Below are positions 1 to 11,103 of a stretch of DNA of 64,000 bases, in pieces. Position 1 is the stretch's first letter; the number at the start of each line of letters is the position of its first letter. The notes beneath the pieces are model-generated. The model was not told where the DNA came from, ran no database searches, and saw only the letters and a program-made list of their open reading frames with translations. Both the position numbers and the translations under genes were made by a program. The stretch lies in the NCBI GenBank assembly GCA_021234155.1, contig JAJEKV010000025.1, forward strand, positions 9,979,017-10,043,016, in the 5' to 3' direction. This stretch comes from Isoetes taiwanensis (Eukaryota > Streptophyta > Lycopodiopsida > Isoetales > Isoetaceae).

Positions 1-2
1 CT

Positions 3-92
3 CCGGAGGGCAAGGAGGTCGAGCTACAAAGACTTGCAACACAATTTTTGTTGGAATGTGTTGCAAGGAATGAAGAGTACCTCGAACGATAA
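3..92 (+). CDS. C-terminal end of an unidentified ORF, cut by the window edge
   Basis: Frame 3 is open from the first base and ends at TAA (90-92), reading PEGKEVELQRLATQ... and ending NEEYLER. The next 280 bases are AT-rich and lead to a purine tract and LTR-like start at 354-371, so this may be the end of a retrotransposon polyprotein. That is inference from position only; no family motif is visible in 29 residues. Confidence 0.35.
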   Translation, partial: PEGKEVELQRLATQFLLECVARNEEYLER

Positions 93-353
93 TTATATAT
101 ATGAAATGTTAAAATTTTGATAAGCTAAATTGTCATGAAAAGTGAATTATTGAGTAACTTGTTTTAAGGATGTTATGAATTGATAAGTTATTCCATAAGT
201 TAAGGGCGTAATAATGTTCTAAAAATATTACCTTAGGGTAATTTTAATAAATGTGTAAGTATTATAGTAGTATGTTGTATGCATCAAGTTGGTTGCAGGT
301 TAGGACGTTTCCAAGGTGGGGAGGCCCGTCGATGCTGCCAGACTGACATCATT

Positions 354-1080
354 TCAAGGTAGGGGAGATATGTGGCCCCGGACTACATACGGTCCGGGGC
401 GGTATCTTTATTTCTTGCCGCATCCCGAACCCGGTAGCGATGTGCGTGTAGCCAGGTGAGTAGCCCTAAGGGGGGCAACTTGCAAGGTATGTGCAATTGT
501 AATTAATGTGCACATTTACCAATGTGCACATTTATTAAGGTGCACACCGTTCCATGTGGGCACATTTTTGCCACCTAGCCATTAAAGGCAAGTGGGCCCA
601 TTCCCAATTATCCCACATGCTTAGAAGGATAATTGGAAACCCTAGCCCTAAACCCTTGTCTATTTAGGATAGGAAAACCCTAACTTGCTATTTTCGTCCA
701 TAGGATTCTAGAGCTCTGTTTTGGCTGCCCCAGGAGCCAAAACCGCTTCCCAGACTCTGTCTAAGCGAATTGCACCATTAGCTTCCCTTGATTCGAGTAG
801 TTCAACAGGATGGTCGAACTCAGGTCAGGAGGAGCAACCCAAGGATCAGGTATTTAGTCAATTTAATAGCCTAAACCGTCTTCCAGTCATTGTAGCATTA
901 GGTTTAGCCTATTAAATTGCCCATAGTAGCCATCTAGATTCTTAGATCCCAGACACTAACTAAAGAACCTAACTCTATGATATAGATTAAGTCTAGTTCT
1001 TTAGTTCTTACATCGATGTATATGGATGATGTAGCTCTGGAACTCCTTGTATTGGGAAGGGGGGTAGAAGCCCTAAAGCT
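354..1080 (+). repeat. Probable polypurine tract and start of a 3' LTR
   Basis: A purine-rich stretch (AAGGTAGGGGAGATA, about 356-370) is followed directly by TG at 371, the usual 3' LTR boundary. Just inside is a hairpin, GCCCCGGAC...GTCCGGGGC (374-400). Three TGTGCACA-like palindromes lie at about 507-550 and a weak TATA-like CTATTTAG at 659. The LTR's right end was not found, and its partner LTR would lie outside the window, so the end given is arbitrary. Confidence 0.4.
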
Positions 1081-1783
1081 TGGTAGTTGATGCTCCTAGA
1101 AGTAGCCTCTCTAGCACACTATAGATTCGGCCCATGTACAAGAGCCCCACCTGTGGTGAAGGGGGCGGCGGGCCAAGAAGGAGGTCTAGTGTTCCTCACT
1201 CTTGGCCGGTCCCTCCGGTGTGTAAGGCCTCACCGGGGATCATTGTGACTAGGCCCAAAGCTTACCACCGAAAAGGTAAGGTATGGGCTCGACACCCGTG
1301 AAGTGGTGTTCACTTTCCGTCGATTCCTACCGGGACACGGGCAAAGGGGCCCTCTAGTCACCTTTGAGTCAGCATGTAGATCTCCGGAGGGAGTGATCCC
1401 TTACCCCCCCCATCGAACGGGAGATGAAACCGAGAACAGCCCTTTGGCTATGCATCCCCATGGGGGCTGGTGTCCCAACACTTTTCGTACCCCACCGCAG
1501 TGTGCACAGTGAGGGGCCCGGGATGGAGTGGACAACCCTATGCCATGTTCTTATGCTAGCCAAATCCATTGCCATGAATTCTCGCCCAAATGAACTCACG
1601 AGACCCAAGCCGTCAGTCATCCCTTTGAGTCTGAGCCTTGGGTAGGTTTTCCCTTACGTATGATGCTGATCATTGTCTATGCAGATGTTGATGCACCACC
1701 CTTCGAGGTGGATATGTGATTATGTTGTATACCCGACATGTATGTTTACGCTTCCGCTGACTAGGTAGGCCGAGGCGGGGATA
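1081..1783. other. No gene recognised; GC-rich repeat-like sequence
   Basis: Contains runs such as GGTCCCTCCGGTG and CTCACCGGGG, and several short overlapping open frames with no familiar motif. It may continue the LTR-like region to the left. Confidence 0.4.
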
Positions 1784-1983
1784 AAATGACCCCTTCACTC
1801 TTCCCCTTCGGGACCTCGTTACGGGTCGCGATGATATGTGGAGGGCCCCTCGGCATCGGTGTTGGCCGGGTATGGGGGATGAACTCCTATTTGTATACGG
1901 TGAGTGCACCGTGTATTACGAGTAGGGGCGCCACACGAGGCACTGGTAAATTAGAAGGAAGGCCGTCCATTAGGAGCGTTGCA

Positions 1984-2445
1984 ATGTGCCCAACAACTTA
2001 CACAGCTTATGGGGAGAACATATCACGCCTGGAAGTCATGTGCAAAGCTTTGCAGGAAACCCTAAACACGCAGCAGGCTGATTTAGTCTCCAAGAAGGAG
2101 CTAGTTGTCCAGTCCCAGGCTAAGGGAGCTTTCTTCTCGGCTTCACAAGAAAAATTGCAGAAAATAAAAGACAACATCTCATGTCTTCAAGCCCCGACAG
2201 TGTTCGATGTCGGTGCCTCTGAAGCTAACAGCTTAGAGAGAGAGAAAGACATGGCAGAGTACATGCTCAAAACCCTTGTTGAAATGGGGGGTGGCCCAGT
2301 AGATGACGGGATAGTTCAACAGGTGGCCACTGTAGCTGCTGAGGTTGCAAACAATGAAGTGCAGCTTTTGCAAAAAGCCCAAATAAAGATTTCATGTAAT
2401 GTCAACAAAAGGCTCGGGGAACTTACAACGAGAGGCGGCTTGTGA
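1984..2445 (+). CDS. Hypothetical coiled-coil-like protein or exon
   Basis: An open frame of 153 codons from ATG 1984 (MCPTTYTAYGENISRLEV) to TGA; the frame is also open upstream to 1786. The middle is rich in Lys, Glu, Gln and Leu with heptad-like spacing (ISRLEVMCKALQETLNTQQA, LEREKDMAEYMLKTLVEMG), which suggests coiled coil. No catalytic motif is visible and I do not recognise the family. It lies about 120 bp from a transposase-like relic on the opposite strand, so it could be part of the same element or a displaced gene exon. Confidence 0.35.
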   Translation: MCPTTYTAYGENISRLEVMCKALQETLNTQQADLVSKKELVVQSQAKGAFFSASQEKLQKIKDNISCLQAPTVFDVGASEANSLEREKDMAEYMLKTLVEMGGGPVDDGIVQQVATVAAEVANNEVQLLQKAQIKISCNVNKRLGELTTRGGL

Positions 2446-2567
2446 GCATCTATCCCTGCCATTCAAAGTTGCCAATTGAGATGAGGAGAGATGCTCCACA
2501 TGCGGGCTCGCGGGTTTCGGGATGATTACACCCTTTAGTCCGGAAGGCAAAATGTGGCCCGCGTATA

Positions 2568-2924
2568 TCATGTCAACTGCACCACTTTGCTTTTGGAGAA
2601 GACACACTGCCTTGAATGCTCAGAAACAGTTCCAGCTATATGCCTGGAGAAATCTACACCATTTGATACAAGCCATGAATTGTGCTTTCTAAGACAGTGC
2701 TGCACAAAAAGAGTGTCATGAATCTTGTCATCACTCAAGTAAAAATGGGTTTCCTTCAATAGTTTTTTGATCCCAGAACTGATGTCCATCCTATACGTGA
2801 TGTGGACGAGAATTGTTATCTGTCATTTGTGCCAATGCTGGCTTTGAACCTCCCTTTGTATTTTTATGTTGTAATTCTCGCAAAAATCAATTACGAAAAC
2901 AATGGTGCCATCTTGGATATTGTC
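2568..2924 (-). pseudogene. Transposase-like relic (DFxENY / HWH / SDDKxHDTLFVQHC type)
   Basis: The minus strand reads DGTIVFVIDFCENY, then REVQSQHWHK, an in-frame stop, QITILVHITYRMD, HFYLSDDKIHDTLFVQHCLR and VSNGVDFSR. The order of DF.ENY, Q..HWH, Q.TILVH, Y.SDD..HDTLFVQHC resembles a large family of uncharacterised plant and animal proteins that look like DDE-type nuclease or transposase cores; this is from memory, not a search. The internal stop and the loss of frame at both ends indicate a pseudogene or a fragment of an uncaptured element. The acidic residues DF and SDD are candidate metal ligands. Confidence 0.4.
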
Positions 2925-3117
2925 CGGTAACTCCGAATTGCATGGCACGCCATCTAGCCCTGTAATTGTGTGGCACGAATATCTTCAATGTGGAACACAG
3001 ATATGAAATGAAATCCTTCACTGCCGTTCTCTTGTAAGACAATCTAAGGACTAGCTTTGGTCCTTTTTCTTTTTTCCCCTTGCCATTTGAGGTCGTCTTG
3101 TCTTTGCGGCCTGGGAT

Positions 3118-3310
3118 TTGTGTCCCACCAGCTTCCTTGGTTTCTTACTTTTGTTTCCCTTCTTCTCAACTTGTGTATGCAGCTTGGTCGTGTCCCACCA
3201 ACTACCTTGGATTTCTTACTTTGTTCCCTTCTTCTCAACTTGTCTTGCTTCCAGGGCTGTGTCCCACCCGACTACCTTGGATTTCTTACTTTTGTTTCCC
3301 TTCTTGGTGG
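3118..3310. repeat. About 70-bp tandem repeat, three imperfect units
   Basis: Units begin TGTCCCACC at about 3120, 3190 and 3259, each followed by CTTGG.TTTCTTACTTTTGTT and CCCTTCTTCTCAACTTG. The strand is strongly pyrimidine-biased. The overlapping open frames here are a by-product of the repeat. Confidence 0.75.
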
Positions 3311-5208
3311 CATTGGCTCTTTTCTTTTTGCAGCCCACTTGGCACCTCCTTGGTAACGCGCAATCTGCAACTCCACTTCTTACGTCTCCACTTTGGAATG
3401 CACAACAAGGTGCGTAGCATAAAAACGTAAGATTAGCGCAAGTTGAAAGCACAAAAGCGTGTCGGCGGATGACGGCACATATCGGCTATGTTTGATGCAA
3501 TAAAAAGAGTATTACCTTTTCAAACGTCTTCCATTCAAGCAAGAACTCATGATTCTCTTTTCTCTTGGACATATACGAAGACTTTTATGCCACACCGACA
3601 TTCTGTCGCATCAAGCGGTCATGTTTATACCATTCTTCACCCCTCGCTTTGTTGCAAACCCGCGACCCTCGAGCTGGGTTGAGTCATACATATGTTGGTC
3701 GGCCGGACACTTCTCACCGTGTCCATTGGACCTCGCAGTGCACTTGCACTCTTCACCATGAAATCCGCCACGACTTTAATGCATTCAGGGGGCTACCCCG
3801 GCATACTCCAACTTCATATGGTATATGCAACAACAGGGTTTCCCTTTCTGGACACTTTTCTTTATATAAATAGGCTTCAACTTCTCCGAAAAGCCTTTAA
3901 GCAAACAGTGGTGTTCAGGATGTGCCTTTTTGTATTGTTGAAATACCAAGAAATGAATGGTGGCCGTTGGTTAGAAATATTTATGCAATAATAGCAAAAA
4001 AAATTTGTATGGAAACTTATACCGTGGTGACCTCCATTAGGTGCAAGGGATAAGAAATTGAAGCCCTCGACTCTCCAACAGTGTTCACAACATCTTTCTT
4101 GCAAGGAGAGACTCTGCTATTTTGTTTCCAGAATTCTGTTATGCTTGCAAGCAGGGGTGAGAGAATCGCACCTCAACCTCCTTTGGAAGCAAGACCACGG
4201 ACCATTTCCAAGGACGGCTTCCGATTTTCTTAATGCGGCCGGTTGCAATTGTTGACCTCATGCAACCTATAATAAGAAATATTGCACATTAATCAATGAA
4301 CATATCCCAGCCAGCATCACTCAGCAGATACAAGCACTTAAAAGCATGAAGAAGCACAGGCATGAAAGCAAGAATTAGATGTACCTAACAGCCCTGCCAT
4401 AGTGGAATTGCATCTCGATTTTGTGGAAGAAGCCATCACCGATGTCGAGGTTACGGCTCTCCAAATATCATGGTTCCTTTGCCTCTTTGTGGCGCCATTG
4501 TGCTGTTTCAAGTTGTTGAGCAGCACCCCGCGCCTTGCACTCCTTTGGATTTGGCAAAATTCCGGTTCCGAGATTTCCATTTTAGTGGTGATGAACCACC
4601 CTCTTCATCACATCGCCTTGAGTTCTGGTGAATGCTTTTTGGTGAGCTTGTTGAAGTAATCAACTACAAGCTTGGCTATTTCTTGCTCGTCTCGTGCTCC
4701 TCCTCCCGCTCAACCGGGCCGCTTTCCTCATTTTATTCCGTAATCAGATTCTCTTTCTTTCTCTCGCATCCAATTTCTTGTAAATTGCGAGGAAACCGGA
4801 TCTTCACGCGATATTTCCCCGTGTTGCATTGACATCCAACAAATGAACACAACATTTTTGGAATTCATCGGGCCGAAAAGTCCAATGCTAAACGTGTGAT
4901 TGCCTCCAGCCGGTGTCGTGGAGCCATGAAATTCCCGAGAGGGGAGAATAAGTGAATTGAGGGAGAATTTTCGCGGCCATGAGGTCGAGGTAGTTCTCTG
5001 GGCTCGACCGAATTTGCAACGTACTACCACTAAAAATCCAGCCAAAATCCCACAATCATTTTCCCTAACGGTTCGTTGGTGAGGTGGACGTCTGCGTAGT
5101 ACATGAAGGGCGCCAAAAATGACGGGGCCGCTTCGCCCACCAAAGACCCAAATTAAGCAAAAGCAGGGGTGCTTTAAGCAGGCTAAACCCCTGCTATAAG
5201 CATGCTAT
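3311..5208. other. No recognisable gene
   Basis: About 1.9 kb of mixed-composition DNA. Short open frames occur on both strands without family motifs or convincing splice-linked exons. Nothing was identified. Confidence 0.5.
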
Positions 5209-5232
5209 AAGCATGCGTCCGGACGCATGCTT
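5209..5232. repeat. Perfect 24-bp palindrome
   Basis: AAGCATGCGTCC followed immediately by its reverse complement GGACGCATGCTT, with no spacer. Just upstream, TATAAGCATGC occurs twice. It lies about 30 bp before the first recognisable LINE coding sequence. Confidence 0.9.
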
Positions 5233-5263
5233 TTGATACCCACCAGCATACTTTTACCCGCTT

Positions 5264-5821
5264 ATGTTAGACAACCATTTTTTTCATCATATCCCTTCTT
5301 CCACCTCTACTTACACCTGGTCAAACAAGCAAGATCATAACACAAGAGTATATTGTATCCTTGATAGATACTACATTTATAATATGCAGGATGATTTTTG
5401 GAGCATTTGCCTTGTTTATGGTGATGAATGTATATCTATCTCTGATCATCAGCCTCAGTTCTTTGTTACCAAGCATACTCTCTCTATAATGAGACATGGT
5501 AATATTTCTTTCAAGCTGAATTGCTCCCCTTTGGACTTGGATTCCTTTTGCAGTGAGTTTATTGCCTACTATAACACTCTTCCCAAAGTGAGATCCTTCA
5601 ATTCTATGAGATCCTTCTATGCTAATATTAGGGAATCTAAATCTTGGATCAAACAGTGGTATAAGCAGTTATATGACAGTAAATTGGCCGAAAAAAGTTC
5701 TTACCAATAGGAAATGAAAGAAATGAGATTAAAACTTCAAGATGATCCTCTTAATATTGAGCTTCATTGGCAAGAAGGTAACCCTGAAATGATTATTAAA
5801 ACTATTGAGGAGCTAGAAGCA
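5264..5821 (+). pseudogene. L1 ORF2 endonuclease C-terminal part
   Basis: Contains STYTWSNKQDHNTRVYCILDR and ISDHQPQFF, matching the TWSN...R.LDR...SDH segment of L1 APE-type endonucleases; the SDH histidine is a catalytic residue in that family. The next region is the Lys/Glu-rich linker that precedes the reverse transcriptase. There is one stop at 5708-5710. The N-terminal endonuclease half is missing, so the element is 5'-truncated or its start has decayed. Confidence 0.75.
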
Positions 5822-5853
5822 AAGGAAGGAAGGAAGGAAGGAAGGAAGGAAGG
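5822..5853 (-). repeat. (AAGG)8 simple repeat, 3' tail of the minus-strand LINE
   Basis: Eight exact AAGG units on the plus strand, (CCTT)8 in the LINE's sense. It forms the junction with interrupted L1 coding sequence. Confidence 0.9.
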
Positions 5854-6914
5854 TTCTTTTATCGTCCGCGGAGGCCAATCGGCCTATGGGACCCAAATTA
5901 CAGGGGTGCAGCAAGCCCGTTGCTACTCGGATTAAAAAACCCCCCCTTACGAGGGAAAAACCGTCGTAGCAACAAGCCTGCTGGTAGCTGAATAAATATA
6001 CATATACATATGAATTCCCGGCACCTCAGGTAGGCGCCCGGGGGCAGAGGTGAGTCCGCAGATCCAAAACCTCCTGGAGGTAGGAGCCAAGGGATCGACA
6101 AGAGAATGTAGTGAGCCCGAATCTAACTATAGGCTGGACAGCTCTTGAAGGCATGGCTTTCATCCTCAACAACCCCCCCACGGCAACACCGACAAAGCCC
6201 CTGGCGCCGGCTCCAACCCACCTAATTGCCTTAAGCCGAAGATGGCGCCCCCGCTCAATGGACGCTGATGATCCCGCGGCTTCTTCATGGGCAACTGAGA
6301 ACGCAGGTAGAGCTGTGGGCCTCGAACCATGGTGGGATTTATGTGTTGTTTGTAGTGTGCCATCTTTACCTGTTCCAGAGCATGGTGGTCCCAGAGCTTC
6401 CTCAGGAAACAAGAGTCCAAGTACCCCCTCAGCCTATCTCACGGCTGCGTCAGAGGCACCCTCGACGCTATCTTATGTCTACGTTCCCGCCCCAAAGGCA
6501 CCACTGCCCACCGGGCTCTTTGTCCTTCCAACAAGCCCCGAGTGGAAGTCGCTAAGGGCTCATCGCCATAGCGTAAGCCAAGTCGCGAGCCGAGTGTAAG
6601 CCATGCTAGCCACCTTCGAAATAAACAATGTGTCTATCGAGGGGTCGCGATGCTTTGCGGGGCATGAATCCCGCCTCCCGCAACAAGATCCGATATGGAA
6701 CTCAGGGCTTGACCCCAAGTGCGGCGTCAAAAATGCCTTCCGACCTGCTCTAAGTTGTTCCAAGTCGCCAAAGACACCACTGGGCCCCACACTCGACCCC
6801 ATACGTAAGAACGGCTCCACCGGTTCGGAACAAATGTGATCGGTGGCTCCAGTCATATAGCTCGCCATGTGACTATTGTGTTTGTATTGCTTTCGGCCTT
6901 TCCAACCTCGCGGG

Positions 6915-7898
6915 TCACCGAAGGCGAATGGATGCATCCCAATGCATTGATGACGGAAATTCCACCCCCACGTACTTGTAGCTGGGTGTGACCTCTACCA
7001 TCTGCCCCTGATAAGTGAGCACCGGAGGTGCTGGATGACGTGAGGAGGATATGAGGACCACCTTAGTCTTGGCCCGGTTGACATGCATGTCCGTCGCCGC
7101 GTATCGTGTCCGGGGCATCTAGGTGTGCCTGCATGCCCTCTGGTGTATGGGCCAAGAGGTCCACATCATCCGCATAGATGAGCTGCCGGACGACCTGGTG
7201 CAAGAGCTGTATACCGCCCCCCCTCCCCCCCCATTGGTAGCAAGCCAGGCTTCCAACTAGTCAATGTAAAGTCCAAAGAGTGTAGGTGAGAGGACAACCT
7301 TGCCTAACTCCAATGCCGCCGGCAAATGGATCGCCCTTCGGTTGCATGCGCCCGTCGCGGCTCTCATACGATCCACAGTACCTAATCGCTCGCGATCCAT
7401 AGGGAGCCCCAGATGGTGCAATCTCGCCCACAACTTTTCCCGGGGTACTGTGTCGAAAGCTTTTGCAAAGTCCACAAAACAGCAGTACAGGTCCTCCCGA
7501 CGGTTCCTGCTGTCCTCGACCAGGGCCCTGAGTGTGAAGATGTGATCAATGGTCGAATGTCGGGGTCGGAAGCCTGCCTGGGTAAGTGCCCTGACTTCCG
7601 CTGCCTCTGCCCATCTGGTTACCTGCTGTTCGAGAATGCCTGCGCACAGCTTGGCAAACACTGAGCTGACCATGATGGTTCGGTAATTGGCTGGACAGTG
7701 TGGGTCCCCTGCCTTGTAGATCGGAACAACCCTGCTTGTGGTCCATGACCGGGAAAAACCCTCTTGGCGGCTGTTGAACAGTCGCGGGGGCGGAGCACCA
7801 TGGGCTATCCCCCCCCCACTTGAGCAACTTCGGCTTGCAGTCAGTCTAAGTCGCTTTTGCCTTTTCATTAGCCCAGTCTTTGCGACCCTCTTCGACAT
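6915..7898 (-). pseudogene. LINE ORF2 reverse transcriptase
   Basis: An open frame of about 213 codons (7898-7257) has RVVPIYKAGDPHCPANYRTI, ALTQAGFRPRHSTIDHIFTL, and CCFVDFAKAFDTVPREKLWA with the first catalytic Asp. A frame change then leads to RQLIYADDVDL at about 7196-7164, the YADD active site. The thumb follows at 7118-6915 with NRAKTKVVLISSS and YKYVGVEF. These blocks are typical of APE-type non-LTR elements and differ clearly from the L1 reverse transcriptase next door. Confidence 0.85.
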
Positions 7899-8429
7899 CT
7901 TCTTTCGTGATCACCGGTGGTGGCCATGTTCTTGGGGGGCACATCCGTCCGTGTTCACGGGATCATAAAGCTATTGCAGTCGCCTTTCGCATTGCACCGC
8001 CCGTGATGTTCCGTGAAGGCGCGGCTGGCTCCGCAGTACCCTCGTGCGAAAGCTCGGTGGGCCTAGTAGGCGAACATTTTCCTTGGTGCCTTGCCGGTAC
8101 CTTTGCCTTTGTTTCCTTGAGGAAGGTGCGGTAATGGCTGGTGGCCCTCGAGCTTCGGCGTGTCGATCCACGATGAGGCCGAGTGCGTGTTTTGCGTTCC
8201 TTACACTCGGCATCAAACCATCCATTGCAGCGGAAAGGTTGCGACCTCGATCTGCAGTGTGGAGGGAGGTCTCCCAAAGCATCTGCACCCACTGATTACG
8301 AGGAGCTCAACCAGGTGGGTGGGTTTGTTGCTCCAGCGTGTGGGGCCCGGAAGCTGTCGGGAGGGCTTCAAGGAGCATGTCGGTAAACCCCTCCGCCGCT
8401 CATAATCCAAAGCGCCAACCGAGGCTCCA

Positions 8430-9285
8430 AGCAAAGGTGCTGCCCTCTTGGCGTGGCGGCGAGCCCGGCTTCACATAGAGTGGGGAGGTGATCCGAAATC
8501 GGCCTCCTCGTCCCGACCGGTCCGTCTTGACGTGAAAATGGTGACAAGGTGTACATCTGGCAGTACCACTATGACATAATCCACGATACTAGTTCCGGCC
8601 CGTGATTGTCCCTGCCCGCAAGTGTACCCGCGGGAAGAGGGCCATTGTGGTAGGCCATTGCATATGAGCAGTCAAAGATACCGCGACATCGAGAGCAATT
8701 GTCTGCCGGCGGTGACTGACCGTTATCATCGATGCCGGGTGTAAAGCCGCCCGCAAGATGCAATCGCAACACGCCATCCGCAAGGGGGTCCGCCGCATGG
8801 CTGTTCTACCCCTCGTCCGGCGCATTGAAGTCTCCAAAGGAGCATGACTCGCCCCATTCGATTGTCTTCAGTATGTCATCATATAGATCGACATCACGGG
8901 TCCATCCCGCCCACCTCCAGGGTGGGCGCGTGATAGAAGGGACTCTCTACATGGGAAAAGTAGCAAGCGGTAGGAAGAGAGGATCTCGCTGGTGGTGGTG
9001 CACTCGATCCACAAGTAGCGGTTATATCCGTCGGTCTTGAGGGAAACCAAAGCCAAAGCCACCGCAGTGTAGCGTGGCAACCCCCACCGCGCCCACGCCT
9101 TCTGTACAACCATTGAACACCGAAAAATGTTGGTACCCCCGGCGGATCGGCAGCCTTTGGGTCTCGGTGTTCCCATGTCTCCATGAGGAAGATGAGGTCC
9201 ATGTCCACGGCCTATTGAATTGAGGGCTATCGCCCTCCCCCCACGAAAACCCGGCGATTCCTGCACCACCACCCGGGAGGCACAA
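8430..9285 (-). pseudogene. LINE ORF2 APE-type endonuclease
   Basis: Blocks in order across frames: MDMDLIFLMETWEH (about 9208), with the ET of the metal-binding ...LMET motif; a basic glycine-rich stretch; SIVDYVIVVLPDV (about 8585); and RRPISDHLPTLCEA (about 8490), holding the catalytic SDH. The same LIFLMETWEH appears in the plus-strand copy at about 62443. At least three frame changes are needed to read it through. Confidence 0.72.
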
Positions 9286-9449
9286 TTCCTATTGAGCTGC
9301 CGGAGATGCTTGTGTAGTGTGTGTCACGGATGGACCAAAGAAATGGAGCGCATCGAAGTTGCGGGGCGGACTTGGACAAGCGTAGCGGGAGGCGGCGAGG
9401 CGCGATTTGGCCGGGGCTGAGCAAGTACCAAGTTGTAGGCGGATTACGG

Positions 9450-10905
9450 AGGATCGGGAGATGGAGGCAGCAGGGGTAGCATTTGGCCGGCGGTGTGCAA
9501 CCGCAGCAGATTTGGTCGCACTTGCGGCGCCCCGACCACGGGCGAACTCCCCCTCACGCCTCCCCTCTTATCGAGTAAGATCCCGCTCACATACGTAGAT
9601 GTGCCCTTCAAGAATTTGCCCCGCACAGCCGCGAGTATCGCCTCGAACATGTGCATCCGCAAATCGGTGAACACCCGGCATTTCGGTGGCACGGCGGACC
9701 CCTACACCGGAGCTGGTGCCATAACTGAGCAGTCTGGACCAGGAAGCGTCATGTGCCCAGGATACGTGTGTGTATCGCCCAGGGTGTCTTCTCCCGGCCG
9801 GCTTCCCAAACGCTACCGGGTTGGGTTTCGCCGGTCCCCGCTCCAGGAGCTTCGGCGTCCGTGAAAAGTAATCGCCCACGGCCTGGTGGCGCACGCCAGC
9901 GATGATGGCATGGCGGTGGCCTGTTGTCGGCGTTCGGGTTGACCCGGTTGACCCGATTGGCGTCTTGCGAGGTTGTTGGGCTTGCCCCGATGTACCGTGC
10001 GTCGTAATGGCTGCCCACGATTCTCAGTAAGTGCGAGCTGGAGCTCTTGCAGGCTTATGTCTGTCTTGCCATCTCTCTCCTAGCCATTGTTCATGTGCCT
10101 ACGCACGGAGGCCCTTGCCTTGCCGGGGCAGCGGCGGTCGACTCTCATTTCGGGTCTTGTGCCAATCCTTCTCAGAAAGTCTCGCACCGATCTTTGCTGT
10201 TTGCTTCAAAGGCGACGCAACCTCGTCTTCGGCGGTAGCCTCCTCAACTTCAAGCTGGTGTGTGGCACGTGGCGGCCGTGCCATGGCATTGGCCTCATCA
10301 ACCTCGATCGCGGGAGCTGAGGCGTGATTGCAAGGTGTCACCATGTGGCTGCACGGTCCACGTCTGTCTCGCGGCGTCGGGGGTATCCATCGCGAGCACG
10401 CGTAATACTGAGCACACTGCCGATCTTCTTTGCCTCTCGAGGAGTGCACCAGCGGATCTTTGTCGTCCACGGGTGTGCTTGGGCCTCAACTTAGTGATGT
10501 TATTTTGTTATCACCAAGCTGTTTTGCGCCAACCATTGTGGGATGTGCGGACTCCATCTCCCGTCTCGAGCCCTTGTCACGGGGCACTATTGGCCTCAAC
10601 CCGGCTTGGATGGCGACCCAAGGCTCTGAGGGGGTCTGTGGGGCCTGGCGATAACTTTCGGTTTGTCGAGCGGCCTGGCTGTGTGGGCCTTGGCCCGAGC
10701 CTCCTTCTTCATGGAGGATGTCTCTCCCTTGCCCATTGCATCACGCACGCAAGCGCTTCCTTGGTGGCCCTTCTTGGTTTTCCTGTGGAAGCCCGACTGC
10801 AGAGGTCGCCAGCCGCGGCCGGGTTTGCCCGAGGTGGGGTGTTGTGGTTTGTGGAAGCTCACCTGCTAGGGGTGAGTCCGGACACTGGGCTGCTTCTGTG
10901 GCCAT
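9450..10905 (-). pseudogene. LINE ORF1-like region
   Basis: ATG at 10905 opens MATEAAQCPDSPLAGELPQT, followed by a basic GPPRKRLRA segment that resembles a nuclear localisation signal. The plus-strand copy at 60804 begins with the same GTCATGGCCAC context and has GPPRKRPRG at the corresponding place, which supports this as a conserved start. The rest is Pro/Arg/Ser-rich with frameshifts and no recognisable RNA-binding fold. The downstream limit is approximate. Confidence 0.5.
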
Positions 10906-11103
10906 GACTTGGGGTATGGCACGTCAAGCAAGGTTTAGGCTATGGCAGGGGCTTGTCAGGTCTGGCAGGGCTAGGTAGGCTGTGGCAGGGCTGTGGCCAG
11001 GCTAGGCAAGGCCAAGAGGCAGTTGGTTGGGCTATGGCAATATCAGGCAAATGTTGGAGCCTAGCCAACATTATTCTGTGCGCTGACTTCCAAAGTTAGT
11101 GGG

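Larger units (their letters stand above)
5822..11100 (-). mobile_element. APE-type non-L1 LINE (RTE-like?), minus strand, nearly full length
   Basis: Read on the minus strand the order is ORF1-like region (from ATG 10905), endonuclease (about 9285-8430), reverse transcriptase (7900-6915), 3' region, then an exact (CCTT)8 tail at 5853-5822. Short tandem repeats instead of poly(A) are typical of RTE-like LINEs. It sits inside the L1 element described above. The right limit lies near 11100, where L1 coding resumes. A second copy of the family occupies 60804-64000 on the plus strand. No clear target duplication was found. The clade is uncertain. Confidence 0.75.

Noticed and set aside
3057-3430. 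Three overlapping plus-strand frames of about 100 codons
   Set aside because: They arise from the 70-bp pyrimidine-rich tandem repeat, which keeps several frames open at once.
6026-6599. Overlapping 84- to 162-codon frames on both strands
   Set aside because: They lie in the GC-rich 3' part of the minus-strand LINE. None carries an independent motif.
8213-9040. Plus-strand frames within the minus-strand LINE endonuclease
   Set aside because: Shadows of the LINE coding strand, which holds the LMET, VDYVI and SDH blocks.
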